A DNA stretch of 64,000 bases, from assembly GCF_014200305.1 (NCBI RefSeq), contig NZ_JACHBL010000001.1, positions 1,054,001 through 1,118,000 on the forward strand, read 5' to 3'. The notes below the pieces were generated by a model. That model ran no database searches, was not told the origin of the DNA, and worked only from the letters and a program-made list of their open reading frames with translations. This document shows positions 33,681-41,774 of this stretch, piece after piece. This stretch comes from Neomicrococcus lactis (GTDB taxonomy: Bacteria; Actinomycetota; Actinomycetes; Actinomycetales; Micrococcaceae). Within the stretch, counting starts at the first letter, position 1. Each line of letters begins with the position of its first letter. The position numbers were made by a program, and so were the translations under genes.

Positions 33681-33716
33681 GAAGGGCTGGAACCGAATAA
33701 CGGTTTCAGCCCTTCT
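33681..33716. terminator. bidirectional terminator between kinase and aroG
   Basis: GAAGGGCTGGAACCG at 33681-33695 pairs with CGGTTTCAGCCCTTC ending at 33715 with one mismatch, between two converging genes. A-rich sequence on the left (ACAAAAA) supplies a U-tract for the minus strand. Confidence 0.8.
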
Positions 33717-33733
33717 AGGTTTAAGAGATCAAC

Positions 33734-35134
33734 CTACTTGCGGTGTGCCAACGAATCAGCAACCAAGAACGCCATCTCCAGAGACTGGCGGTGGTTCAAG
33801 CGAGGATCGCAGACGGACTCGTAGAGTGCGTCGAACTGGTCTTCGCGGATTGGGTCGGAGCCGCCGAGGCACTCGGCTACATCGTCGCCGGTCATCTCAA
33901 CGTGCAAGCCGCCAGCCACAGAGCCAAGCGAGTTGTGGACTTCGAAGAAGCCAGCAACTTCGTCCATGACATCGTCGAAGCGACGAGTCTTGTAGCCGTT
34001 CTGGCTGGTCACGGTGTTGCCATGCATTGGGTCCGTCACCCAGACAACCTTCGCGCCTTCGCGCTGGACTGCCTCAACGATTGCCGGAAGCTTCTCGCGG
34101 ATGTTGCCGGCGCCCATGCGAGTAATGAAGGTCAAACGACCTGGCTCGCGGTTTGGATCCAGCTTGTTGATCAAAGCGATAGCGTCATCACCAGTGGTGG
34201 TTGGGCCAAGCTTCACGCCGATCGGGTTGCGCACGCGAGACAGGAAGTCCACGTGAGCAGCGTCGAGCTGGCGCGTACGCTCGCCGATCCACAAGAAGTG
34301 TGCGGAGGTGTCGTACGGAAGTCCCGTGCGGGAATCGGTGCGCGTCAAGGCACGCTCGTAGTCCAGCAACAGAGCTTCGTGAGCGGCGAAGAATTCAGTG
34401 CGCTTGAGTGCTTCGAAGTCAGCGCCGCATGCAGCCATGAAGCTCACCGCCCGGTCGATTTCGCCTGCGAGATCGTCGTACTTGGAGTGAGCAGGGTTGG
34501 CCATGAAGCCTTGATTCCACTGGTGCACCGAACGTAAATCGGCGAAGCCGCCCTGCGTGAAGGCACGGATCAAGTTCAAGGTGGAGGCAGCTGTGTGGTA
34601 CGCCTGCACCATGCGCTTCGGGTCATGGCGGCGAGATTCTTCGGTGAATTCGTAGCCGTTCACAATATCGCCACGGAAAGCTGGCAACGTCACGCCATCG
34701 CGGGTCTCGACGTCGGAAGAGCGAGGCTTCGCAAACTGTCCGGCCATGCGGCCCATCTTGATGACGGGCATGGATGCGCCATAAGTAAGGACTACAGCCA
34801 TCTGCAAGATGGTTTTGATACGCGCAGAGATCTTATCTGCCGTTGCGCCGGCAAACGTCTCGGCGCAGTCACCACCTTGCAACAGGAATGCTTTGCCTTC
34901 AGCTGCGGCTGCCAAGCGCTCTCGCAAAACGTCCACTTCACCGGCGAAAACCAGTGGTGGGAGTGATCCGAGTTCGGCGACAGCCTGCTCATACTCTTCC
35001 GTGCCGTGCCACGAGGGCTGCTGGGCGATAGGAAGATTGCGCCAGAGATCGAGCTGTGGGTCTGCGGCTGGTCCGGAAACCGTGCCGGTTGGCGAAGAAG
35101 ATGAGATGTCGAATTGAGGTGCTGTCTGAGTCAC
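33734..35134 (-). CDS. aroG: 3-deoxy-7-phosphoheptulonate synthase, class II (DAHP synthase)
   Basis: Condenses phosphoenolpyruvate and erythrose 4-phosphate in the first step of the shikimate pathway. The 466-residue protein is of the class II (plant/actinobacterial AroA-II) type: GGDCAETF, MPVIKMGRMAGQFAKPRS, HFLWIGERTRQLDAAHVDF, NPIGVKLGPTTT, TDPMHGNT with the metal-binding His, and GGLHVEMTGDDVAECLGG. Monocistronic. Confidence 0.96.
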   Translation of the reverse strand: MTQTAPQFDISSSSPTGTVSGPAADPQLDLWRNLPIAQQPSWHGTEEYEQAVAELGSLPPLVFAGEVDVLRERLAAAAEGKAFLLQGGDCAETFAGATADKISARIKTILQMAVVLTYGASMPVIKMGRMAGQFAKPRSSDVETRDGVTLPAFRGDIVNGYEFTEESRRHDPKRMVQAYHTAASTLNLIRAFTQGGFADLRSVHQWNQGFMANPAHSKYDDLAGEIDRAVSFMAACGADFEALKRTEFFAAHEALLLDYERALTRTDSRTGLPYDTSAHFLWIGERTRQLDAAHVDFLSRVRNPIGVKLGPTTTGDDAIALINKLDPNREPGRLTFITRMGAGNIREKLPAIVEAVQREGAKVVWVTDPMHGNTVTSQNGYKTRRFDDVMDEVAGFFEVHNSLGSVAGGLHVEMTGDDVAECLGGSDPIREDQFDALYESVCDPRLNHRQSLEMAFLVADSLAHRK

Positions 35135-35215
35135 CCCTCAAGGGTAATGGTCAGCACTTCACACTCCTAAAGCATGTCCACAGAATGAACAATGCGAAGT
35201 CATACGGAGCGGGCT

Positions 35216-35911
35216 TTAGCCCCGCTTGTGTCCGTGTGCCGCGCGTGCCTTGATCTTCTGCGCGTACTCGTCAACGTACTCTTGGCCGCTCAAACGCATG
35301 ATGGCGTCCATGATTTTGTCCGTGACTTCGCGCTGGGCAAAGCGGTCTTCTTCGCGTCCTGCATACGCAGAGAAGTCCAACGGCTCGCCCACAATCATGC
35401 CCACTCGGCGAATATTCGGAACCGTCTTGCCAATTGGCTGAACCTTATCCGTTCCGATCATCGCGATAGGAATGACGGGCACACCCGTGGCGATCGCCAG
35501 GCGAGCAACGCCGACTTTGCCCTTGTGAAGCTTTCCATCAGGGCTGCGCGTACCTTCCGGGTAGATGCCTAGGAGCTTTCCTTCACGAAGCGCTTGCTCG
35601 CCAGCCGCCAGTGAATTCATGGACGCGGTTCCGCCGGAGCGGTCCATCGGCAGCTGGTTGCTCAAGCGGAAGAACGCAGCGGTCAGGCGACCCTTGAGAC
35701 CCTTGCCAGTGAAGTACTCCATCTTCGCAAGGAAGACCACGGGGCGATCTACGGCAACCGGGAGGAACACCGAGTCGGAGACTGACAAGTGGTTAGACGC
35801 CAGGATGGCGGCGCCTTCCTTGGGGATGTTGTCCAACCCTTTCACCCAGGGGCGAAACAGCACGTTAGTAACAGGGGCAACGACGAACGTCTTCATAAAC
35901 CAGTAGAACAC
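35216..35911 (-). CDS. plsC: 1-acyl-sn-glycerol-3-phosphate acyltransferase
   Basis: Makes phosphatidic acid from lysophosphatidate at the membrane. The 231-residue protein has the acyltransferase motif NHLSVSD (NH-x4-D), FLAKMEYF, and YPEGTRS (the E-G-T/S motif), with a membrane-associating N-terminus. The GTG at 35911 (MFYWFMKTFVV) is preferred from family comparison, since the 37 upstream codons are Cys-rich nonsense overlapping the divergent esterase gene. With this start, 67 bp separate the two genes. Confidence 0.9.
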   Translation of the reverse strand: MFYWFMKTFVVAPVTNVLFRPWVKGLDNIPKEGAAILASNHLSVSDSVFLPVAVDRPVVFLAKMEYFTGKGLKGRLTAAFFRLSNQLPMDRSGGTASMNSLAAGEQALREGKLLGIYPEGTRSPDGKLHKGKVGVARLAIATGVPVIPIAMIGTDKVQPIGKTVPNIRRVGMIVGEPLDFSAYAGREEDRFAQREVTDKIMDAIMRLSGQEYVDEYAQKIKARAAHGHKRG

Positions 35912-35978
35912 TCTGCAAGAATACTGGGCAGGGCAGTAAAACGCTGGCTTCTGACCCACCAAGCTGACAGGACATGGA

Positions 35979-36761
35979 ATGGCAACGCCTCTTCCCCAAC
36001 AACAACCGCCACTTGACCCCACTCAACCCTTCACGGTGTTGCGGCCCGGCGACACGGCTGTCCTGGTCATTCATGGCTTCACCGGCTCACCGTTGTCCAT
36101 GCGCCCACTCGCGAATGCTTTTCTCGACGCTGGCTACAGTGTGAGCCTTCCGTTGCTTCCCGGGCACGGCACGAAGTGGGAGGACCTCAGCAAAACCAGC
36201 CACAAGGCACTGTTGAATTCCGTCACGTCGAATTTTGATCGTCTCCAGCGGGAGCATCAGCACGTGTTCGTCGTCGGTTTGTCGATGGGCGGAACGCTCG
36301 CGCTGCGTCTCGGCGAAGTCCGCGAGCCCGCCGGCATCATCGTCATCAATCCTGCACTGACGTTCGCCTCCCCCGTGGCGCACTTTTCGCCGGTTCTGCG
36401 GCACTTCGTGAAGTCCGTGGACGCAATCCGCGATGACATCTCCAAGCCAGGCATGACGGAGAACGCGTACCCGCGCACGCCGGTGGGTGGCGTTGCTGAA
36501 ATCAAGGCACTCATGGCGCTGACGCGCAAACATTTGAGCGAAATTAAGGCACCCATCTTGGCCTTCCGCTCCGCGACGGATCACATAGTTCCGGATTCCA
36601 GCATGAAGGCGCTGAGCCGCGGCCTCGCCAAAAATACGGCGAAGGGCAGCAACATCACGGTGCAGCCGCTGGAGAACAGCTTCCACGTTGCTACCTTGGA
36701 TTACGACGCCGCAGCTATCGAAAGCGGCTCCGTAGAGTTCGTGAGGGGTTTGATTAAGTGA
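35979..36761 (+). CDS. alpha/beta hydrolase (carboxylesterase/monoacylglycerol lipase-like)
   Basis: A 260-residue serine hydrolase with oxyanion loop HGFTGSP (about residues 32-38), nucleophile elbow GLSMGG, acidic residue in SATDHIVP, and catalytic His in NSFHVATLDYD near the end. The size and motifs fit the Est30-type esterase family; an acylglycerol substrate is plausible beside plsC but not shown. Its stop overlaps the GTG of the next gene, so the two are coupled. Codons just after the His contain the dispersed element core, but YDAAAI also fits the protein family there. Confidence 0.88.
   Translation: MATPLPQQQPPLDPTQPFTVLRPGDTAVLVIHGFTGSPLSMRPLANAFLDAGYSVSLPLLPGHGTKWEDLSKTSHKALLNSVTSNFDRLQREHQHVFVVGLSMGGTLALRLGEVREPAGIIVINPALTFASPVAHFSPVLRHFVKSVDAIRDDISKPGMTENAYPRTPVGGVAEIKALMALTRKHLSEIKAPILAFRSATDHIVPDSSMKALSRGLAKNTAKGSNITVQPLENSFHVATLDYDAAAIESGSVEFVRGLIK
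36701..36716 (+). repeat. dispersed element core inside the esterase gene
   Basis: TTACGACGCCGCAGCT, an exact core, coding for YDAAA. LDYDA is also expected at this point in the esterase family, so this copy may be a coding coincidence. Confidence 0.4.
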
Positions 36762-37237
36762 CGCAGGGTCGCTCACCGTCAGATGACGAGTGGAACGATT
36801 TGGTTCAACGATTCTTTGAGTCCTCGGACGAATCACCTGAATCGCGCGGCTCGCACAGAGAAAATGAGCCATCACCACAACGTGATCTCTCGGAGTATTT
36901 TGCGGACCAGAACTCGCTGGCCGGCGAACCGGAGCAACTGCGTGGGCAGTCGGAATTGCAGGAGCCTGCTGAGCTCGAGGAATACCCAGACGAACTGGAA
37001 GAGCACTTCATCCCACCTGAGCCACGGCCCTTAGGAACGGGAAATCCGTTGACTGTTCTCGCCTGGATCGGTGCCGCGGGCGGACCGTTGCTCTTGGTGC
37101 TCTTCGCCATCGCATGGCGATCAGCTCCGTTTGTGGCGTGGTTTGGCGCCATCGCCGTCGGAATCGCTGGCATCGCCTATTTGTGGTGGAGCCTTCCCGC
37201 CGAAAGAGATGATTACGGAAACGGCGCCCAACTCTAA
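36758..37237 (+). CDS. acidic N-terminus membrane protein, unknown function
   Basis: A 159-residue protein: about 95 polar, Glu-rich residues then two hydrophobic segments (about 99-121 and 124-145). No family recognised. The GTG start overlaps the esterase stop (GTGA), marking a two-gene operon. Confidence 0.68.
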   Translation: MTQGRSPSDDEWNDLVQRFFESSDESPESRGSHRENEPSPQRDLSEYFADQNSLAGEPEQLRGQSELQEPAELEEYPDELEEHFIPPEPRPLGTGNPLTVLAWIGAAGGPLLLVLFAIAWRSAPFVAWFGAIAVGIAGIAYLWWSLPAERDDYGNGAQL

Positions 37238-37280
37238 TTAAGTGGGCCCTGACGCGAACTCACGAGAGTTCCAAGAGATC

Positions 37281-38270
37281 TTAGATTTCCAAGAGCGAAA
37301 GCAAAGCCGCTCCCAGAGCACCAGCCTCCGCACCGAGTTGAGCAACTTCGATACCCACAATCGGTCGAGACTCCGGATGAGGTGCGAGTTGCGCATACTG
37401 GCGACGCAGGGTCTCCAAGAAGTACTCAGAAGCGGACCCAAATCCTCCACCGATGACCAGAACGCCTGAGTCCAAAGCACCCACCACCATCGTGAGCGCT
37501 TGAGCCAACGGCGCAGCGACTTCGTCGAGAACCGCTTGAGCGTCACTCCGGCCAGCCGCGGCCGCAGCCACGAGCTCGCGCCCTGTCATGGTTCGCTGGG
37601 AATCAACATCGCTGAGTAGTCCTGCCCGCTGCGCCGCCCGCTCAGCACCAGTTCCTGAAGAGAAGATTTCGAGGCACCCGGTTCCACCGCACGGGCACTG
37701 CGGCCCGGCAGGATCAATACAGATGTGGCCCAGTTCGCCAGCCATTCCTAGATGTCCGCGAACCAACGTGCCGCCCGCGATGATGGCCGAACCCAACCCC
37801 GTTCCCAAGGTGAGGCACGCGGCGTCGTCGTACTCGCGCGCAGCGCCCAACTGGAATTCCGCCCAACCGGCAGCGTCCGCGTCATTCGCAACCACCACGG
37901 GACGCCCCAGCTGAGCTTCCAGCTCGGCACGGATGTGAACGCCGGTCAGCGGCAAGTGCGGGCTGAATCGCACGTAGGTGCTCTCGCGGTTGAGCCAACC
38001 TGCCACGGCAACCCCAATACCGCACTGCGCGCGCATCTCGAGCGGCACACTTTCAAGCAAACTGAGCGCCATGCCGGAAATCGTGGTCAGCAAGGCATCC
38101 GTGGAATCTTTCGCCACGAGGACTGTAGCGCGGGTCACAATTTCTTTGTTACCATCGAGTAACAAACCTGCGATCTTGGTTCCACCAACGTCGATCCCTA
38201 TAGAGAATCGCTCGTCCGCTTCTTGCGGAAGATCGATTCTTTGTGCGTGAATTTCGTGGTTCTTTATCAT
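37281..38270 (-). CDS. glk: ROK-family glucokinase
   Basis: Phosphorylates glucose at position 6. The 329-residue protein shows the ATP-binding GIDVGGTKIAG, the sugar-binding VANDADAAGWAEF and ELGHICID, the ROK zinc motif CPCGGTGCLE, and a C-terminal VIGGGFG. Other ROK sugar kinases cannot be excluded. The ATG at 38270 is preferred (GGA 10 nt upstream; MIKNHEIHAQ). It is divergent from the acyl-CoA synthetase. Confidence 0.87.
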   Translation of the reverse strand: MIKNHEIHAQRIDLPQEADERFSIGIDVGGTKIAGLLLDGNKEIVTRATVLVAKDSTDALLTTISGMALSLLESVPLEMRAQCGIGVAVAGWLNRESTYVRFSPHLPLTGVHIRAELEAQLGRPVVVANDADAAGWAEFQLGAAREYDDAACLTLGTGLGSAIIAGGTLVRGHLGMAGELGHICIDPAGPQCPCGGTGCLEIFSSGTGAERAAQRAGLLSDVDSQRTMTGRELVAAAAAGRSDAQAVLDEVAAPLAQALTMVVGALDSGVLVIGGGFGSASEYFLETLRRQYAQLAPHPESRPIVGIEVAQLGAEAGALGAALLSLLEI

Positions 38271-38374
38271 GCTGTGATCCAAGACATATAGGGTTAGATA
38301 AACGGCATTGCAGGTTCCCATTTCCCGCCAATGCACCAACGCTGACAGCACCGCCAGTGACAAAAGGAGACCCC

Positions 38375-40198
38375 GTGCGCGAATTCAGAGTACCCGCCCT
38401 GATTGAGTCCTCGCCTGAATCTAACGCCACCGACTTCGTGTTGGTTCATGCGCGAAAAACCCCAGACCTCACGTTGTTCTCCGTCCGCAAGACGCAGGCC
38501 ACGCCAGGCGAGTCCGAGTGGTCCCCAATTTCTGCGGTGCAATTTCGCGACGACGCGATCGCCATCGCCAAGGGCCTGATCGCCAGCGGCATTGAACGGG
38601 GCGCACGCATCGCCATCATGTCTCGCACGCGCTACGAGTGGGCACTCGTCGACTTCGCTGTCTGGTTCGCCGGCTGCACGTCCGTTCCCATCTACGAGAC
38701 CAGCTCACCAACGCAGGTGGCGTGGATCGTTGGAGACTCCGGCGCAGTGGCTGCCATCGTGGAATCCGGAAAGCACGAGAACGTAGTGCGCACCGCCGCG
38801 CACAACGAAGGCTTGGATCACCTCAAGCACGTGTGGCTCATGGAAGACAATGGCCTGGATATGCTCCGCGAAGCTGGCAAGGACGTCAGCGACGAAGAGC
38901 TCGAAGCACGACGCACCTCCATCAAGCTTGATTCGCTCGCCACCATCATTTACACCTCCGGCACTACCGGACGCCCTAAGGGTTGCGAGCTCACCCACAA
39001 GAACTTCGTGGATCTATCCAAGAACGCGCAGCTCGAGTTGCCTGAAGCGGTCAACTCTAATGCGTCCACCATCATGTTCTTGCCGCTCGCACACGTCTTT
39101 GCGCGCTTCATCTCCGTGCTCGCTGTCGCAGCCGGCGTCAACGTGGCGCATACGCCTGACGTCAAGAACCTGTTGCCTGATTTGCAGAGCTTCTCGCCTA
39201 CGTTCATCCTCGCCGTGCCCCGCGTCTTCGAGAAGGTCTACAACTCCTCGATGCTCAAGGCCGAGGACGGCGGCAAGGGCAAGATCTTCCACGCCGCTGC
39301 AGACACCGCAATCGAGTGGTCCCGTGCCACCGAAAAGGGCTCCGTGCCACTTGGCCTGAAGCTCAAGCACGCGGTGTTCGACAAGCTCGTGTACGGCAAG
39401 ATCCGCGAAGCCATGGGCGGCCGCGTGAAGTACGCGGTGTCCGGCGGCGGCCCGTTGGGTGAGCGCTTGGGCCACTTCTTCCACGGCATAGGCTTGCTTG
39501 TTCTGGAAGGCTATGGACTGACGGAAACCACTGCGCCTATCACGGTGAACACTCCAAAGCGCATCAAGATTGGCACCGTCGGCAAGCCGCTTCCGGGCAA
39601 CGGCGTGAAGATCGCTGACGACGGCGAAATTCTCGCCACCGGCGTCTGCGTCATGCGCGGTTACTACAACCGCCCCGACCTTCAAGACGAGACGTTTGAC
39701 GGCGAATGGTTCCGCACCGGCGATATTGGCTCGCTCGATGAAGACGGCTTCTTGAAGATCACAGGCCGCAAGAAGGAAATCATCGTCACCGCCTCCGGCA
39801 AGAACGTGGTTCCGTCCATGCTCGAAGACCAGATCCGCGCCGACGCTCTCGTGTCCCAGTGTGTGGTGATTGGTGACAACCAGCCGTTCATCTCGGCGCT
39901 CATCACCCTTGATCCTGAAGCACTTCCGGGCTGGTTGCAGCGCCACAACATTCCAAGCATGTCTGTGGCTGAAGCGTCCAAGTTGCCTCAGGTTCGCGCA
40001 GAGCTCCAGACGCTCATCAACAAGGCCAACGAGACCGTCTCACGCGCTGAAGGCATCCGCGAGTTCCGCGTTGTGGAATCGGACTTCACGGAAGAGTCCG
40101 GCCACCTGACGCCGTCGCTCAAGATCAAGCGCGCCCAGGTCCTCAAGGACTACCAAGCTGAGGTTGACGCGATCTACGGAGCGCAGTCCAAGGAATAG
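38375..40198 (+). CDS. long-chain fatty-acid--CoA ligase (AMP-binding)
   Basis: A 607-residue member of the acyl-adenylate family that activates fatty acids to CoA esters. Visible motifs are the P-loop IIYTSGTTGRPKGCELTH, EGYGLTETTAP, WFRTGDIGSLDEDGFLKITGRKKEIIVTASGKN, and the C-terminal catalytic Lys region. It resembles FadD15-type enzymes. AAAGGAGA sits 4 nt before the GTG at 38375, a strong reason for that start over the ATG at 38243. Confidence 0.92.
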   Translation: MREFRVPALIESSPESNATDFVLVHARKTPDLTLFSVRKTQATPGESEWSPISAVQFRDDAIAIAKGLIASGIERGARIAIMSRTRYEWALVDFAVWFAGCTSVPIYETSSPTQVAWIVGDSGAVAAIVESGKHENVVRTAAHNEGLDHLKHVWLMEDNGLDMLREAGKDVSDEELEARRTSIKLDSLATIIYTSGTTGRPKGCELTHKNFVDLSKNAQLELPEAVNSNASTIMFLPLAHVFARFISVLAVAAGVNVAHTPDVKNLLPDLQSFSPTFILAVPRVFEKVYNSSMLKAEDGGKGKIFHAAADTAIEWSRATEKGSVPLGLKLKHAVFDKLVYGKIREAMGGRVKYAVSGGGPLGERLGHFFHGIGLLVLEGYGLTETTAPITVNTPKRIKIGTVGKPLPGNGVKIADDGEILATGVCVMRGYYNRPDLQDETFDGEWFRTGDIGSLDEDGFLKITGRKKEIIVTASGKNVVPSMLEDQIRADALVSQCVVIGDNQPFISALITLDPEALPGWLQRHNIPSMSVAEASKLPQVRAELQTLINKANETVSRAEGIREFRVVESDFTEESGHLTPSLKIKRAQVLKDYQAEVDAIYGAQSKE

Positions 40199-40213
40199 TA
40201 GCTAGCTAGAAAC

Positions 40214-40256
40214 GATTCCGGGGAACTGGGGCGAGAGCCTACAGGGCCCCGGAATC
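40214..40256. terminator. terminator between fadD-like gene and mtr
   Basis: GATTCCGGGG (40214-40223) pairs with CCCCGGAATC (40247-40256), followed on the plus strand by TTTCG. The right arm lies inside the last codons of the convergent mtr gene. Confidence 0.7.
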
Positions 40257-41666
40257 TTTCGTATTCAGCGAAAGAAGCGCGTTCTCCACGACCTCCATGA
40301 GGGCAGGGTGGATCCAGAATGGTGCGCGCGCAAGCGAATGTGCGTCCGTGCCGAAGACCATGGCCTGAACGAGTGGCTGAATCAGGTTCGACGCTTCATG
40401 ACCCATGAGGTGCGCACCGAGAATCTCGCCCGTTGAGCGACGGGCAATGAGCTTCACGAAACCAGTCTGATCCTCCATCGCCCACCCATAAGCGGTGGAT
40501 CCGTAATCCTGAACGGCAATCGCGAGTTCACCCTCGGGCCATTGCTCTTGGGCTGCGAGCTCTCGCGCTTGCGGCTCGGTCAGCCCGACGCTCGCAACCT
40601 GCGGATGCGTAAAGACGGCCGATGGGACAGCCCGGTGATCCGTGGCACGCAAGTCATCGGGGTGCTCCAGATTGTGAATGACCACGCGAGCTTCGCGGTT
40701 GGCAACGTGCTTGAGCTGGTAATCATTGGAGACATCGCCGAGCGCAAAGACGCCCTCGAGCGGTTCTCCATTAGAAAGCACGCGCTGGAAGTCATCGACG
40801 CTCAGGATGCCGTCGGCGACATCGAAGCCCGCGGCTTCTGGATCAATTCGATCCACGTTGGAAACGCGGCCAGTAGCGAAAAGAACCACGTCAGCGGGAA
40901 TTTCGCTCGCCTGGCTTGCGCCGTCGCTGGGGTCTTCATACCGTACGACGACGCTGCCATCCGTTGCGCTCTCAATGGCAGTGGGCGTTGCGTGACGTAC
41001 GGACCAGCGCTTGCTGGCATCGGCCGTGTAGCGCTCGGAAATGAGTGGATCGTGACCGCGTAGGAGCTGGCCGGAGCGCGACAGCTGAGTGACGTTGGCG
41101 CCGAGGCTGTGGAAGATATTGGCGAACTCCGCCGCGATAAAACCTGAACCCACCACCACAACGCGCTGCGGGAAGTCCACTCGCATGATGGTGTCAGACG
41201 TGTGAACTTGAGGCAGATCGATGCCCGGAATATCTGGCAAGACTGCGCGTGAACCCGCAGCAATGACTACCTTGTCTGCCGTGATCTCTTTGCCGGTGGC
41301 GGTGACCATCGACTTTGGCGAGGTGAAGGTGGCGAACTCGGCGTAGAGGTCAACGTTCTCAAGCTCTACGCGATACTTCCGGCCGCCTTCGGAAATCGCG
41401 TCAATGCGTCCGAAAATGCGGTCTCGGATCTCTTCCCAGCGGGCGCCTTTGAACTCAAGATCGACGCCCAATCGCTTAGCTTCAGCCGTGCTGCCAGCCA
41501 GCTGCGCTGGGTATACGAACATCTTGGTGGGGATGCATCCCACGTTGAGGCACGTACCGCCGAAGATGCCCCCGTCTACGATCGCTACTTTCTTGTCGTC
41601 CCAGTACGGGGTGATCAATGAGTTTCCTGAACCGGATCCAAGGATGAGCAAATCGTAGTGAGTCAT
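40239..41666 (-). CDS. mtr: mycothione reductase
   Basis: NADPH-dependent flavoenzyme that reduces mycothiol disulfide, the actinobacterial counterpart of glutathione reductase. The 475 residues include the FAD site LLILGSGSGNSLI, the redox-active cysteines in GGTCLNVGCIPTKM, the NADPH site VVVGSGFIAAEFA, GRVSNVDRI, and the C-terminal dimer domain with HPQVASVGLTE and the His-Glu pair (HPALMEVVENAL). The lack of the usual GxGxxG spacing in the first motif (GSGSGN) is normal for Mtr. The start codon directly follows the U-tract of the pyc terminator. Confidence 0.95.
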   Translation of the reverse strand: MTHYDLLILGSGSGNSLITPYWDDKKVAIVDGGIFGGTCLNVGCIPTKMFVYPAQLAGSTAEAKRLGVDLEFKGARWEEIRDRIFGRIDAISEGGRKYRVELENVDLYAEFATFTSPKSMVTATGKEITADKVVIAAGSRAVLPDIPGIDLPQVHTSDTIMRVDFPQRVVVVGSGFIAAEFANIFHSLGANVTQLSRSGQLLRGHDPLISERYTADASKRWSVRHATPTAIESATDGSVVVRYEDPSDGASQASEIPADVVLFATGRVSNVDRIDPEAAGFDVADGILSVDDFQRVLSNGEPLEGVFALGDVSNDYQLKHVANREARVVIHNLEHPDDLRATDHRAVPSAVFTHPQVASVGLTEPQARELAAQEQWPEGELAIAVQDYGSTAYGWAMEDQTGFVKLIARRSTGEILGAHLMGHEASNLIQPLVQAMVFGTDAHSLARAPFWIHPALMEVVENALLSLNTKDSGAL

Positions 41667-41710
41667 AAAAATAGGCTAGCCGCCTCTCGCGAAAGAGGCG
41701 GCTAGCCTAT
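41667..41710 (-). terminator. pyc terminator ending at the mtr start codon
   Basis: A near-perfect stem (TAGGCTAGCCGCCTCT paired with AGAGGCGGCTAGCCTA, loop about 5 nt, 41672-41709) is followed on the minus strand by TTTTT (41667-41671) and then at once by the ATG of mtr. It is a textbook intrinsic terminator for pyc, but leaves mtr no room for a free ribosome site except inside the stem. Confidence 0.88.
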
Positions 41711-41774
41711 GACATCGTGACGCTCAAATTTTCTTGAAGCGTAACCTGTGATCTCTTGTGTTGCTGGTCAGCGT

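Noticed and set aside
37815-37830. Further copies of the dispersed element at 37815, 57750, 26229, 53825, 40938 and 58012
   Set aside because: They match only part of the core (extra GAC triplet or changed ends) and can be explained by codon use.
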